Shown: positions 1 through 6,215 of the stretch, one piece after another
Layout: every line of letters starts with the position of its first letter
Numbering within the stretch: the stretch's first letter is position 1
Origin: Microcaldota archaeon
GTDB lineage: Archaea > Micrarchaeota > Micrarchaeia > Micrarchaeales > CABMGC01
DNA length: 10,553 nt
Direction of reading: 5' to 3'
Assembly (NCBI GenBank): GCA_027340645.1
Contig: DAHWQN010000015.1
Span: forward strand, 1-10,553
Notes under the pieces: generated by a model
Database searches by the model: none
Told to the model about the DNA's origin: nothing
What the model saw: the letters and a program-made list of their open reading frames with translations, nothing else
Made by a program: the position numbers and the translations under genes

Positions 1-407
1 CTGCCTATCTCAAGATCATCATAATCTGGGAGTACAAATTCAGGTTTCGTCCTGTGTATCCGATGCCATGCAGTCGTATAGTCTTCGTATCTTGGAATCA
101 GACCTAATTTTCTAAGGCTCCTTGAGATCCCCTCCAATCCCCTATAATCCACAAATTGGTGCCAAACTGTCAACCATTTTATAAAAGAGTCTGGGAATAG
201 AAAGGGTGCACCTACCTTGCCTTTATTCATCCTTTTCAGTTCTTCATTCCACCCTTTCACAAACTCAAAATCAAGATAGAATTCGCCCCTGACTACATAC
301 TTCTCATTCGTTTCAACCCAATTACGATTGTCTTTGTACCTCTTTTTACTATCTCGGTTCCAGCCACCAATCTTCTTATATAATTCGTCGCCCTTTATTG
401 TACTCAT
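1..407 (-). CDS. Probable IS transposase, N-terminal part (runs off the left edge)
   Basis: An open frame of 135 codons starts at ATG 407-405 and stays open to the window edge, so the 3' part is missing. Visible features are a basic N-terminus, a segment containing YVVRGEFYLDFEF (residues 37-49), GWNEELKRMNKGKVGAPFLF (52-71), a hydrophobic/aromatic helix followed by DYRGLEGISRSLRKLG (87-102), and DYTTAWHRIH (109-118). This order of a 'GxPFxxPxSF' segment, 'YRxLEG' and 'DYTTxWxRI' resembles the N-terminal domain of IS5-like DDE transposases found in archaea. The DDE catalytic core would lie beyond the window, so the family call is inference. No terminal inverted repeat pair can be tested because only one end is present. 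A perfect hairpin lies 24 bp upstream. It could be an intact or a decayed copy. Confidence 0.65.
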   Translation of the reverse strand, partial: MSTIKGDELYKKIGGWNRDSKKRYKDNRNWVETNEKYVVRGEFYLDFEFVKGWNEELKRMNKGKVGAPFLFPDSFIKWLTVWHQFVDYRGLEGISRSLRKLGLIPRYEDYTTAWHRIHRTKPEFVLPDYDDLEIG

Positions 408-430
408 CTTAGTCGCCAAAACTAAGACAA

Positions 431-453
431 CCCAGGGGTTTTTAACCCCTGGG
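431..453. repeat. Perfect 10-bp inverted repeat (hairpin) beside the transposase gene
   Basis: Arms CCCAGGGGTT (431-440) and AACCCCTGGG (444-453) are perfectly complementary around a TTT spacer. It lies in the 157-bp gap between the divergent transposase and SET genes, 24 bp upstream of the transposase start. It could be part of the insertion-sequence end, a transcription barrier or an mRNA hairpin. Position alone does not decide among these. Confidence 0.7.
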
Positions 454-521
454 CTGAGAACAAGAATAATGGACGTTCTGCGTGTCCGCTATTAATTATT
501 CAACACAGCAATAAAATCATA

Positions 522-533
522 ACATATAAAAAT
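522..533 (+). promoter_or_regulatory. TATA box for the SET-domain gene
   Basis: The A/T run ACATATAAAAAT lies 32-43 bp upstream of the ATG at 565. With the usual archaeal spacing of about 26 bp, transcription would begin near 553, giving a leader of roughly 10 nt that just includes the GGTAA ribosome-binding motif at 556-560. Confidence 0.55.
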
Positions 534-564
534 CTTCCATACAAAAGCAGGATAAGGTAATCTC

Positions 565-951
565 ATGGCCGACGTTATTGTAAAGAAGTCAAAGATCGAG
601 GGCATGGGGGTCTTTGCTGCGAGAAATTTCAAGAAAGGGGAAGTCATTATCCGTTGGGATGTTTCGCATAAGCTAACGAAGAAGCAAGCGGACAAACTGT
701 CAGAAAAGGAAAGGAAATATCTTGCTTTTGTAAACGGGCAATACCTGCTTATGCAATCACCTGCTAAATATGCAAATCACTCCTGTGACGCAAACACAAC
801 CGCAAAGGACTTCTGTGATGTGGCAATCAGGGATATAAAGAAAGGTGAGGAAGTAACGGTGGACTACTCCGAAGATGCAGATGCCACTTTTTCGATGAAG
901 TGCAACTGCGGGAGCAAAAACTGTAGAAAAGTAATCAAGGCCTACAAATAA
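565..951 (+). CDS. SET-domain protein, probable lysine methyltransferase
   Basis: This is a small stand-alone SET protein of 128 residues. The SET signature is complete: G13-M-G-V-F-A near the N-terminus (SAM-binding side), KYANHSCDANT at 68-78 (the NHSCxxN motif at 71-77, pseudoknot and SAM contact), and EEVTVDYS at 95-102 with the catalytic-type Tyr101. A post-SET-like cluster CNCGSKNC follows at 113-120, which in other SET enzymes binds zinc with a Cys of the NHSC motif. The start at 565 is supported by GGTAA four bases upstream. The substrate cannot be read from the sequence; in archaea, chromatin proteins are the known precedent. It converges with pth2, leaving a 15-bp gap. The enzyme class is well supported; the cellular role is open. 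Confidence 0.85.
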   Translation: MADVIVKKSKIEGMGVFAARNFKKGEVIIRWDVSHKLTKKQADKLSEKERKYLAFVNGQYLLMQSPAKYANHSCDANTTAKDFCDVAIRDIKKGEEVTVDYSEDADATFSMKCNCGSKNCRKVIKAYK

Positions 952-966
952 AGTAGGTTCTAAAAG

Positions 967-1323
967 TCACAAAAGCTTCAGTGCCGATGTAAAGAAGTCT
1001 ATCTCCTTCGCCTTCCACGGTCCAACGCCAAGTGCTGTGACCGTGCCTGGGGGTATCTGTGTAAGCCCCGCATCTGTGACAAGCGCGCACGGGAACCCTT
1101 TATATTTGAAGGCCTCGTTGAGCTTTCGCAATGCCTTCTCGTCGTCAACCTTGAGGACTATCTTCTTCTCACCTGTGTCAAGCCACTCCTTTGCGATGCT
1201 CTTGTCTATCTTCTCTGCCTGGAAGTAGCTCATGAGCGATGCATGTGCGACCTGGGCGGCAAGCTTGCCCACGCCTAGGCTAATGTCCTTCCTGACTATT
1301 ATTGCCTGCTTTATTTCGTCCAT
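967..1323 (-). CDS. pth2: Peptidyl-tRNA hydrolase, Pth2 (archaeal/eukaryal type)
   Basis: Pth2 hydrolyses the ester bond of peptidyl-tRNAs that drop off ribosomes, recycling tRNA in the cytosol. The 118-residue product matches the family length. It shows the N-terminal KQAIIVRKD (5-13), GKLAAQVAHAS (19-29) with the conserved Lys20, the KIVLKVDDE strand (54-62) and the C-terminal DAGLTQIPPGTVTALGVGP (84-102) with conserved Asp84. ATG at 1323 is preferred over the in-frame ATG at 1332 (which would add MFH), because a TATA box centred near 1349 is 26 bp before 1323, the spacing expected of a leaderless transcript, and neither start has a ribosome binding site. The gene follows the membrane-protein gene on the same strand after about 28 bp but seems to have its own promoter. 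Confidence 0.93.
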   Translation of the reverse strand: MDEIKQAIIVRKDISLGVGKLAAQVAHASLMSYFQAEKIDKSIAKEWLDTGEKKIVLKVDDEKALRKLNEAFKYKGFPCALVTDAGLTQIPPGTVTALGVGPWKAKEIDFFTSALKLL

Positions 1324-1344
1324 GTGGAACATTCGGAAGCTCAG

Positions 1345-1352
1345 CTATAAAT
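1345..1352 (-). promoter_or_regulatory. TATA box for pth2
   Basis: On the minus strand the motif reads ATTTATAG. Its centre is about 26 bp upstream of ATG 1323, predicting a leaderless mRNA. It touches the stop codon of the upstream membrane-protein gene. Confidence 0.5.
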
Positions 1353-1849
1353 TACTCCCTTTTCGCTTCCTTAAATGTACGGGATTCAAAACCTGCAACA
1401 GTAAGATATCCCAATACGGCAGCCACTCCCGATGCGATAGCAATATGTATGCTCTCAATTGTAGGTCCGTGAGAATCTACTATGGCTCCGCCGCCTGCGG
1501 AAAAGCCTTTCGCAATGTTATATATCTGTAGAGCCACTGATCCCCCACTCATAATCCCGGCAGATATACCTTTTGTAATGTAAGAAACACCGCCACTCTT
1601 AATGGCGTCTACTGACATGTCTACGGTTGGCTTCACAAGCGCCAAAGATGCAAATCCCATGCCCATAATCCCAGAAATGTCAATCCCAGAATTGCCTGTC
1701 ACCTGAGAAATAAAGTTACATGATATTAAACCAAGTCCCAATGGCAAAGCAGCACGGTAAATTGTTTTGTCCAGAGCCTTCCCAAAATTCTCGCTGTAAT
1801 TGTGTCCATCAACCAGCTTTCCCTGAATTCCTTTTGCGTGTTTGTGCAT
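1352..1849 (-). CDS. Glycine-rich putative multi-pass membrane protein, function unknown
   Basis: I do not recognise a family. The 165-residue product has a polar, His/Lys-containing N-terminus (1-27). Hydrophobic, Gly/Ala/Ser-rich stretches follow at about 32-50, 58-73, 88-110 (weaker) and 131-153, then a charged tail ending EAKRE. This looks like three or four membrane-spanning helices without a cleavable signal peptide. The many small residues would suit tightly packed helices. The start ATG at 1849 is preceded by GGTCT four bases upstream, similar to binding sites elsewhere in the window. It is divergent from priS and 5' of pth2 on the same strand; neither neighbour suggests a role. A real gene is likely because the hydrophobic pattern is regular and the flanks fit, but homology is untested. 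Confidence 0.65.
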   Translation of the reverse strand: MHKHAKGIQGKLVDGHNYSENFGKALDKTIYRAALPLGLGLISCNFISQVTGNSGIDISGIMGMGFASLALVKPTVDMSVDAIKSGGVSYITKGISAGIMSGGSVALQIYNIAKGFSAGGGAIVDSHGPTIESIHIAIASGVAAVLGYLTVAGFESRTFKEAKRE

Positions 1850-1861
1850 GTAAAGACCTTT

Positions 1862-1875
1862 GGCAGCATGCTGCC
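1862..1875. repeat. 14-bp perfect palindrome between divergent genes
   Basis: GGCAGCATGCTGCC is its own reverse complement. It lies in the 76-bp gap between the start of the membrane-protein gene (1849) and priS (1926), on the membrane-protein side of the TATA-like elements. That is a plausible place for an operator or a 5'-leader hairpin. No function is shown. Confidence 0.6.
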
Positions 1876-1888
1876 TATACGCGCAAAT

Positions 1889-1911
1889 CTATATCTTTTC
1901 ACCTATATATT
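1889..1911. promoter_or_regulatory. TATA-like elements of the divergent membrane-protein/priS promoters
   Basis: Two A/T elements occur, TCTATATC (1889-1896) and CCTATATATT (1902-1911). The first could serve priS (30-37 bp before ATG 1926) or, read on the minus strand as GATATAGA, the membrane-protein gene (40-47 bp before its ATG at 1849). Which element serves which gene cannot be settled from sequence. Confidence 0.4.
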
Positions 1912-1925
1912 GTTTTGGAGAAGCT

Positions 1926-3098
1926 ATGGAAATTGCTCGCAATCAGGGCCATACTATTGCCCTTAAAATGTTTGGCGAGTACTATGTCAAGCAGGATGCC
2001 GCGTCTCTCGCTCCAGAGCGGGTTTCGCAGCGCGAATTCGGAATCGGAGACTTTGAACGCAAGATAAAGTTCAGGCACGCCGAATTCAGGACTTCCTTAG
2101 AGCTGAAGGAATACCTTGTCCGGCAGACTCCAGCATTTGTATCCTGCTCTACGGCATACTACAAAAATCCGAGCTTCCGGCCTATGGAAAACAAGGGCTG
2201 GCTCGGCGCAGAGCTCATATTTGACATCGATGCAACCGACATGCATCTCGATTGCCAGAAAGTTCACGGGACATCCTGGGTGTGCGATAACTGTTTCGTC
2301 AGCGTCAGGCACGAGGCAATAAAGCTCATTGAGGAATTTCTCATGCCTGACTTCGGCTTTTCAAAGAACGAGATATCTGTAAACTTCAGCGGAAACAGAG
2401 GGTATCACATACGGGTCAACAAGGATTCAATACTCGGGCTGAGTCCAAACTCGCGCAAAGAGATAAGTGCATACATAACCGGTTCGGGAATAAGCTTCGA
2501 TGACTTCTTTATGGTTGAGGAGATAGGCCAAGGAAAGCGCATAAAACGTCTTGCGGGCCCAAAGCCAACAGAGCCAGGATGGCGTGGCAAGATAGCGCGT
2601 AGCGTCATAAAGGATTTGAATGCTGGACCTGAACATCTTGTCTCTATGGGGATGGACGCGAGGACGGCGCGGAATATGTACAAGAAGCGCTCGCTTATGG
2701 AGATGGGCATAAACAATGGGAACTGGGATCTGGTCTATGTTAAGGACAAGGCGCAGTTCTGGTCCGATGTAATAAAAAGCCATGCTATTGTTCAAAGCGA
2801 CAAGATTGACGAGAACGTGACGAATGACACGGGGCATATGATACGACTCGCAAACACAATACACGGAAGCACAGGGCTCTTGTCAAAGAGGATAAGCCTT
2901 CAGGAACTGTCCTCATTCGAGCCGATGTCTGAAGCTGTAGTTCTCACTGACGCTCCAATAAAGGTAAAGGCGAACACCAAGAATGTGCTTCATATGAAAG
3001 GTGAGGCATTTGGACCATACTCCAATGTTGAGGCAGAACTTCCCGGCTATGCATCCATGTACCTGTTTCTTAAGGGATTCGCAGAAGTGATCGCCTAA
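1926..3098 (+). CDS. priS: DNA primase small (catalytic) subunit PriS
   Basis: PriS is the polymerising subunit of the archaeal/eukaryal-type primase, which makes primers for replication together with PriL. PriL is not in this window. The 390-residue product has the catalytic FDIDATD motif, with the metal-binding pair Asp100 and Asp102. It also has the zinc-binding set C110, H114, C120 and C123 (…DCQKVHGTSWVCDNC), the SGNRGYHIRV motif at 155-164, and the later GHMIRLANTIHGSTGL motif typical of the family. Length fits the upper range of archaeal PriS. ATG 1926 was chosen because GGAG lies five bases upstream. An upstream TTG at 1860 would add 22 Cys/aromatic-rich residues with no family match. 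It is transcribed away from the membrane-protein gene and stands alone. Confidence 0.93.
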   Translation: MEIARNQGHTIALKMFGEYYVKQDAASLAPERVSQREFGIGDFERKIKFRHAEFRTSLELKEYLVRQTPAFVSCSTAYYKNPSFRPMENKGWLGAELIFDIDATDMHLDCQKVHGTSWVCDNCFVSVRHEAIKLIEEFLMPDFGFSKNEISVNFSGNRGYHIRVNKDSILGLSPNSRKEISAYITGSGISFDDFFMVEEIGQGKRIKRLAGPKPTEPGWRGKIARSVIKDLNAGPEHLVSMGMDARTARNMYKKRSLMEMGINNGNWDLVYVKDKAQFWSDVIKSHAIVQSDKIDENVTNDTGHMIRLANTIHGSTGLLSKRISLQELSSFEPMSEAVVLTDAPIKVKANTKNVLHMKGEAFGPYSNVEAELPGYASMYLFLKGFAEVIA

Positions 3099-3190
3099 AC
3101 TATAAACCAAAGAATTACGTGTGGGAAGATGTCACCTACCTATAATGCCAATGCATGCTATACAGAGCCAACACCGCAACATACGATAGG

Positions 3191-3199
3191 TATATAAAA
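3191..3199 (+). promoter_or_regulatory. TATA box of the ribosomal-protein operon
   Basis: TATATAAAA is the strongest TATA box in the 226-bp gap between priS and rpl15e. It predicts a start near 3221, about 100 nt before the rpl15e ATG, an unusually long leader for this window. No better TATA element was seen closer to rpl15e. The rest of the gap 5' of it (3099-3190) shows no gene. Confidence 0.6.
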
Positions 3200-3229
3200 C
3201 AATTCGAACATAGATTAGCCATATTCTTC

Positions 3230-3289
3230 ATGCCTTTCTTGTGAAAGGACTTGCAGCTCTGCGTTGGCAGGCGTTTTTGCGTTTGCAAG
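3230..3289 (+). promoter_or_regulatory. Structured mRNA leader upstream of rpl15e (two stem-loops)
   Basis: Two adjacent stem-loops can be drawn by eye. The first is CCTTTC (3233-3238) pairing GAAAGG (3243-3248) over a TTGT loop. The second closes with CTTGCA (3250-3255) and TGCAAG (3284-3289) and contains an inner CTGC/GCAG hairpin (3259-3262 with 3267-3270). A four-codon reading frame ATG CCT TTC TTG TGA (3230-3244) overlaps the first stem. It may be a control element of the ribosomal operon or a small RNA. No known riboswitch or r-protein binding motif was recognised. Confidence 0.4.
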
Positions 3290-3324
3290 AATAGCTACGT
3301 TCAGCACCGCATACAGTGTTTCCA

Positions 3325-3903
3325 ATGGGCGCATACAAATACATAAAAGAGAATTTCCAGAAAGGATACAGCGAGCGAAGCGATATTCTACGCCAACGTG
3401 TATCAGCATGGAGAAAGGAAGGCGCAGTGACAGGACTTAGCGGTCCATCAAATATTGCACGCGCAAGAGAGCTAGGTTATCGTGCTAAGCCTGGAGTAAT
3501 AATTGCAAGAGTCAAGACAATAAAGGGCATGTCAAAGCGCATAAAGCCGCGCGGAGGCAGAAAACCGTCAAAGTCCGGAAGGTTCTTCTCATATGCAAAG
3601 TCGCTTCAGTCAGTCGCAGAGGATCGAGCATCACGCAAGTACTCCAATGCTGAAGTATTAAATTCATATTATGTAGGTGAAGACGGCAAATACCGCTTCT
3701 TCGAGGTAATACTGCTGGACAGAGCGCACCCTGGCATAAGCAACGATCCTATTTATTCTGGAATAATAAGTTCAAAGGGCAGGTCGTTCCGCGGTCTTAC
3801 CAGCTCCGGAATACGGCACCGCGGGATAAGCTTCAAGGGCAAGGGCACGGCTTCAAACAGGCCAAGTCAGAGGTCAACTCATCGCGGAGTCAAAGTAATA
3901 TAA
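3325..3903 (+). CDS. rpl15e: Large-subunit ribosomal protein L15e (eL15)
   Basis: This is an archaeal/eukaryal-specific component of the 50S/60S subunit, rich in basic residues that contact 23S rRNA. The 192-residue product has the family start MGAYKYIKE (1-9), ARARELGYRAKPGVIIARVK (45-64), GGRKPSKSGR (77-86), the NAEVLNSYYVGEDGKYRFFE segment (108-127) with the following LDRAHP (131-136), and GRSFRGLTSSG (152-162). Start at ATG 3325: the GTG at 3316 would add MFP before the conserved MGAYKYI. An AGTGT motif sits five bases upstream. It is the first gene of the operon and is followed nine bases later by pcc1. Confidence 0.95.
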   Translation: MGAYKYIKENFQKGYSERSDILRQRVSAWRKEGAVTGLSGPSNIARARELGYRAKPGVIIARVKTIKGMSKRIKPRGGRKPSKSGRFFSYAKSLQSVAEDRASRKYSNAEVLNSYYVGEDGKYRFFEVILLDRAHPGISNDPIYSGIISSKGRSFRGLTSSGIRHRGISFKGKGTASNRPSQRSTHRGVKVI

Positions 3904-3912
3904 GTGTTTATA

Positions 3913-4185
3913 ATGGCAAGTTCAACAATGTCAATAAATCTCGGTGCAGGTACGGATTACACAAAGGTTATCGGTACAAAGTTGATGTACGGAGATTCAA
4001 CAGCAGAGCTTAACTCGTCAAAGAATGGCATAGAAATAAAGTTTACGGCATCGAATTCAAAGTCGCTGCTTTCAGCAATGAATAGTGTCGTGAGACAACT
4101 AGTCATAGTCGGGAACGCTATGGATCTAACTGAAATGAAGAACGGGCTTTCAAGCAAAGCAGGAAGAAGCAAAACCGGTAATTGA
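3913..4185 (+). CDS. pcc1: Probable KEOPS complex subunit Pcc1
   Basis: The 90-residue product fits the small Pcc1 family, whose dimer scaffolds the KEOPS complex (Kae1, Bud32, Cgi121) making the t6A modification at tRNA position 37. Support comes from an α/β pattern of the right size. A β-strand with alternating polar residues (NGIEIKFTASNSKSLLSAMN, 38-57) is followed by the helix NSVVRQLVIVGNAMDL (57-72), which matches the family's 'I.A.....LRAALNS..R.l' region. The match is moderate and rests on pattern rather than invariant residues. ATG 3913 is preferred, with AGTGT five bases upstream; ATG 3928 is possible. Its stop TGA directly abuts the rpl3 ATG, so it is co-transcribed with ribosomal genes. 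Confidence 0.6.
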   Translation: MASSTMSINLGAGTDYTKVIGTKLMYGDSTAELNSSKNGIEIKFTASNSKSLLSAMNSVVRQLVIVGNAMDLTEMKNGLSSKAGRSKTGN

Positions 4186-5148
4186 ATGACGCATAAAGGA
4201 TCACTTGAATATTGGCCGCATAGGCGCGCAAAAAGGCAGATGCCAAGAGTGCGCAGTTCACCAATCTCAACTGAAAAAGAGATGCTCGGCTTTGTGGGCT
4301 TCAAAGCGGGCATGACTCACATAATGATGATAGATGATACGGAAGGGCCAGCGAAGGGCACCGAGGTGGCACGTGCAGTCACAGTCCTTGAAATCCCCAA
4401 GGTACACATTTATGGAATACGGTTCTATGCAAATGGCTATTCATCATACAAGCACGTAATAGGTGAGGTTTTCGACACAGGACTCGCCGCAAAGGTAGGA
4501 ATAAAGGCGACAAAGAATAATGACGTGTCAAAGTTTAAATCAAAGGCAAGTGAAATATGCAACGTCACAGCACTAGCATTCCTAGATGCAAATACTCTTA
4601 ACTTCGGTAGCAAGAGAGTAATGCGTTTTGAGATTCCTGTAGGCGGCAAGAATTCTGCGGACAAGATTGATCATGTAGCTGGATTGTTGGGCAAGGAAGT
4701 AAAAATAAACGAGTTTATAAAGCCTGGGGATTACATAGACATAACAAGCATAAGCAAGGGCAAGGGCTGGGCTGGAGCGATTAAGAGATTCGGAGTTGCA
4801 AGATTATACAGAAAGTCAACAGGAAAGATTCGCCACGTCGGAGTTCTAGGCGCATGGCACCCAGCCAAGGTTCTGTTCTCTGTCCCGCACTCAGGTCATT
4901 TGGGATACAACTACAGGACAGAAATAAACAAACGCGTGCTTAAAATAGGTACAGCTGCTGATGTAGATTCAATAAATGTAAAGGGCGGCTTCCTTAATTA
5001 TGGTGTAGTGAAAAATGATTACATACTGGTGGACGGTTCAATTCCTGGCACTGCAAAACGCCTGGTTCGCCTAAGAAAATCTATAAGGAATACCTGGCCA
5101 GTGAAACAGCCACAGCTAAATTATGTATCCACAGCATCTAAACAGTGA
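4186..5148 (+). CDS. rpl3: Large-subunit ribosomal protein L3 (uL3)
   Basis: L3 is a core 50S protein whose extensions reach toward the peptidyl-transferase centre. The 320 residues match the archaeal form, which is longer than bacterial L3. The N-terminal hook is KGSLEYWPHRRAKRQMPRVR (4-23), then GFVGFKAGMTH (35-45), KGKGWAGAIKRFG (191-203), GAWHPAKV (222-229) and HSGHLGYNYRTEINKRVLKI (235-254). ATG 4186 immediately follows the pcc1 stop and has GGTAA four bases upstream (4177-4181). The last codons overlap the region just before the rpl4 start. Confidence 0.97.
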   Translation: MTHKGSLEYWPHRRAKRQMPRVRSSPISTEKEMLGFVGFKAGMTHIMMIDDTEGPAKGTEVARAVTVLEIPKVHIYGIRFYANGYSSYKHVIGEVFDTGLAAKVGIKATKNNDVSKFKSKASEICNVTALAFLDANTLNFGSKRVMRFEIPVGGKNSADKIDHVAGLLGKEVKINEFIKPGDYIDITSISKGKGWAGAIKRFGVARLYRKSTGKIRHVGVLGAWHPAKVLFSVPHSGHLGYNYRTEINKRVLKIGTAADVDSINVKGGFLNYGVVKNDYILVDGSIPGTAKRLVRLRKSIRNTWPVKQPQLNYVSTASKQ

Positions 5149-5153
5149 TATTC

Positions 5154-5951
5154 ATGGAAGCAAACGTATATTCTATTGAAGGAAAGGTTTCCGGCAAGGT
5201 CACTCTTCCAAAGATCTTCAATATGGAGTTTCGTCATGACATAGTCAGGAGAGCACTACTTAGTGAGCAAAGTGCAGAGTACCAACCACAGGGTCACGAC
5301 GTGCTCGCTGGTTACAATACCACTGCAGTATATGTCGGAAAATACTCTGGATACAGGCGTGGCAGGCACATGGGAATAGCAATACGCCCTAGGCAGAAGC
5401 TCGGCGGCGGAGCAATGGGCGATGTCCGTAAGGTCCCTTCAAGCGTTAAGGGTCACAGGGCTCATCCCCATAAGATAGAGAAGGACATAGTCGAAAGGAT
5501 CAACAAGCGTGAGTACATACTGGCAATAGAATCTGCCATTGCAGGTTCAGCTAATGCAGAACTAATTTTAAAGAGGCACACTCTTGATAAAAAGGAAACT
5601 CCGATAATAGTCGAGGATAGCATAGAAAAGGTATCAAGAACAAAGGACCTTGTCAAGATACTCGGCGCTCTTGGAATCTCAGGCGACATGGCGCGTTCAA
5701 CAAAGCCCAAGCTTAGAAGTGGCAAGGCCCGCAAGTCATCAAAAAGGCATTTCCGCAACAGCGTTCTTATACTCGCGAAAGATTCTTCAAGCATAAGCAA
5801 GGCCGGACGCAACATAGCTGGCGTAGATGTATGCGGCATAGACGCACTTAAAATATCAAAGCTTGCTCCAGGAGCAATGCCGAGGCTGATGCTATGGAGC
5901 AGAAGTGCAATAGAAGGCGTTGAGGATGTGCTAAAGAAACAGGTGTCATGA
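5154..5951 (+). CDS. rpl4: Large-subunit ribosomal protein L4 (uL4, archaeal L4/L1e)
   Basis: The 265-residue product begins with the family N-terminus MEANVYSIEGKVSGKVTLP. It carries the long basic loop YRRGRHMGIAIRPRQKLGGG (67-86), which is inserted into the exit tunnel, and ends with a globular part containing GVDVCGIDALKISKLAPG. ATG 5154 was chosen because it matches the family start. The overlapping GTG at 5145 adds only MIF, and AGTGA lies five bases before the ATG. The gene starts 5 bp after the rpl3 stop and ends overlapping the rpl23 start region. Confidence 0.96.
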   Translation: MEANVYSIEGKVSGKVTLPKIFNMEFRHDIVRRALLSEQSAEYQPQGHDVLAGYNTTAVYVGKYSGYRRGRHMGIAIRPRQKLGGGAMGDVRKVPSSVKGHRAHPHKIEKDIVERINKREYILAIESAIAGSANAELILKRHTLDKKETPIIVEDSIEKVSRTKDLVKILGALGISGDMARSTKPKLRSGKARKSSKRHFRNSVLILAKDSSSISKAGRNIAGVDVCGIDALKISKLAPGAMPRLMLWSRSAIEGVEDVLKKQVS

Positions 5952-6205
5952 TGAGCAATGTTTTACAATACCCGATAGCTACAGAAAAAGCGCTTAACAT
6001 AACCGAGACAGGAAACACTATAATATATGTTGTGGACAATGTATCCGACAAGAACACAATAAAGAAGGAATTTGAGAACACATTCAAGGTAAAGGTTGAA
6101 CGCGTAAATACTGTTACGGGCCCTGATAATATTAAGAGGGCATACATAAAGCTAAAGAAGGAGTTTCTTGCAAGTGACATAGCGAAGAAGCTGAAACTTG
6201 TATAA
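5951..6205 (+). CDS. rpl23: Large-subunit ribosomal protein L23 (uL23)
   Basis: L23 lies at the tunnel exit and is a docking site for SRP and chaperones. The 84-residue product shows YPIATEKA (7-14), TIIYVVDNVSDKNTIKKEFE (23-42), the FKVKVERVNT strand (45-54), and the archaeal end KRAYIKLKKEF…IAKKLKLV. Two tandem ATGs at 5948 and 5951 are possible starts. 5951 is favoured because GGTGT then ends exactly four bases upstream, as at neighbouring genes. Either way it overlaps the rpl4 stop. Confidence 0.94.
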   Translation: MSNVLQYPIATEKALNITETGNTIIYVVDNVSDKNTIKKEFENTFKVKVERVNTVTGPDNIKRAYIKLKKEFLASDIAKKLKLV

Positions 6206-6215
6206 AGGTAATGAA

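Noticed and set aside
492..695. Minus-strand frame overlapping the SET gene
   Set aside because: It is antisense to the SET N-terminus, with no recognisable domain or ribosome binding site.
1860..1925. TTG start extending PriS by 22 residues
   Set aside because: The extension has no family match and includes both TATA-like elements and part of the palindrome, whereas ATG 1926 has GGAG five bases upstream.
2427..2864. Minus-strand frame of 145 codons within priS
   Set aside because: It is opposite the conserved C-terminal region of PriS and its Cys/Tyr/His-rich composition looks like a shadow of real coding sequence.
3099..3190. Possible tRNA or split tRNA half in the priS-rpl15e gap
   Set aside because: No paired acceptor, D or T arms could be assembled; an isolated TTCGAAC just after the TATA box has no matching stem.
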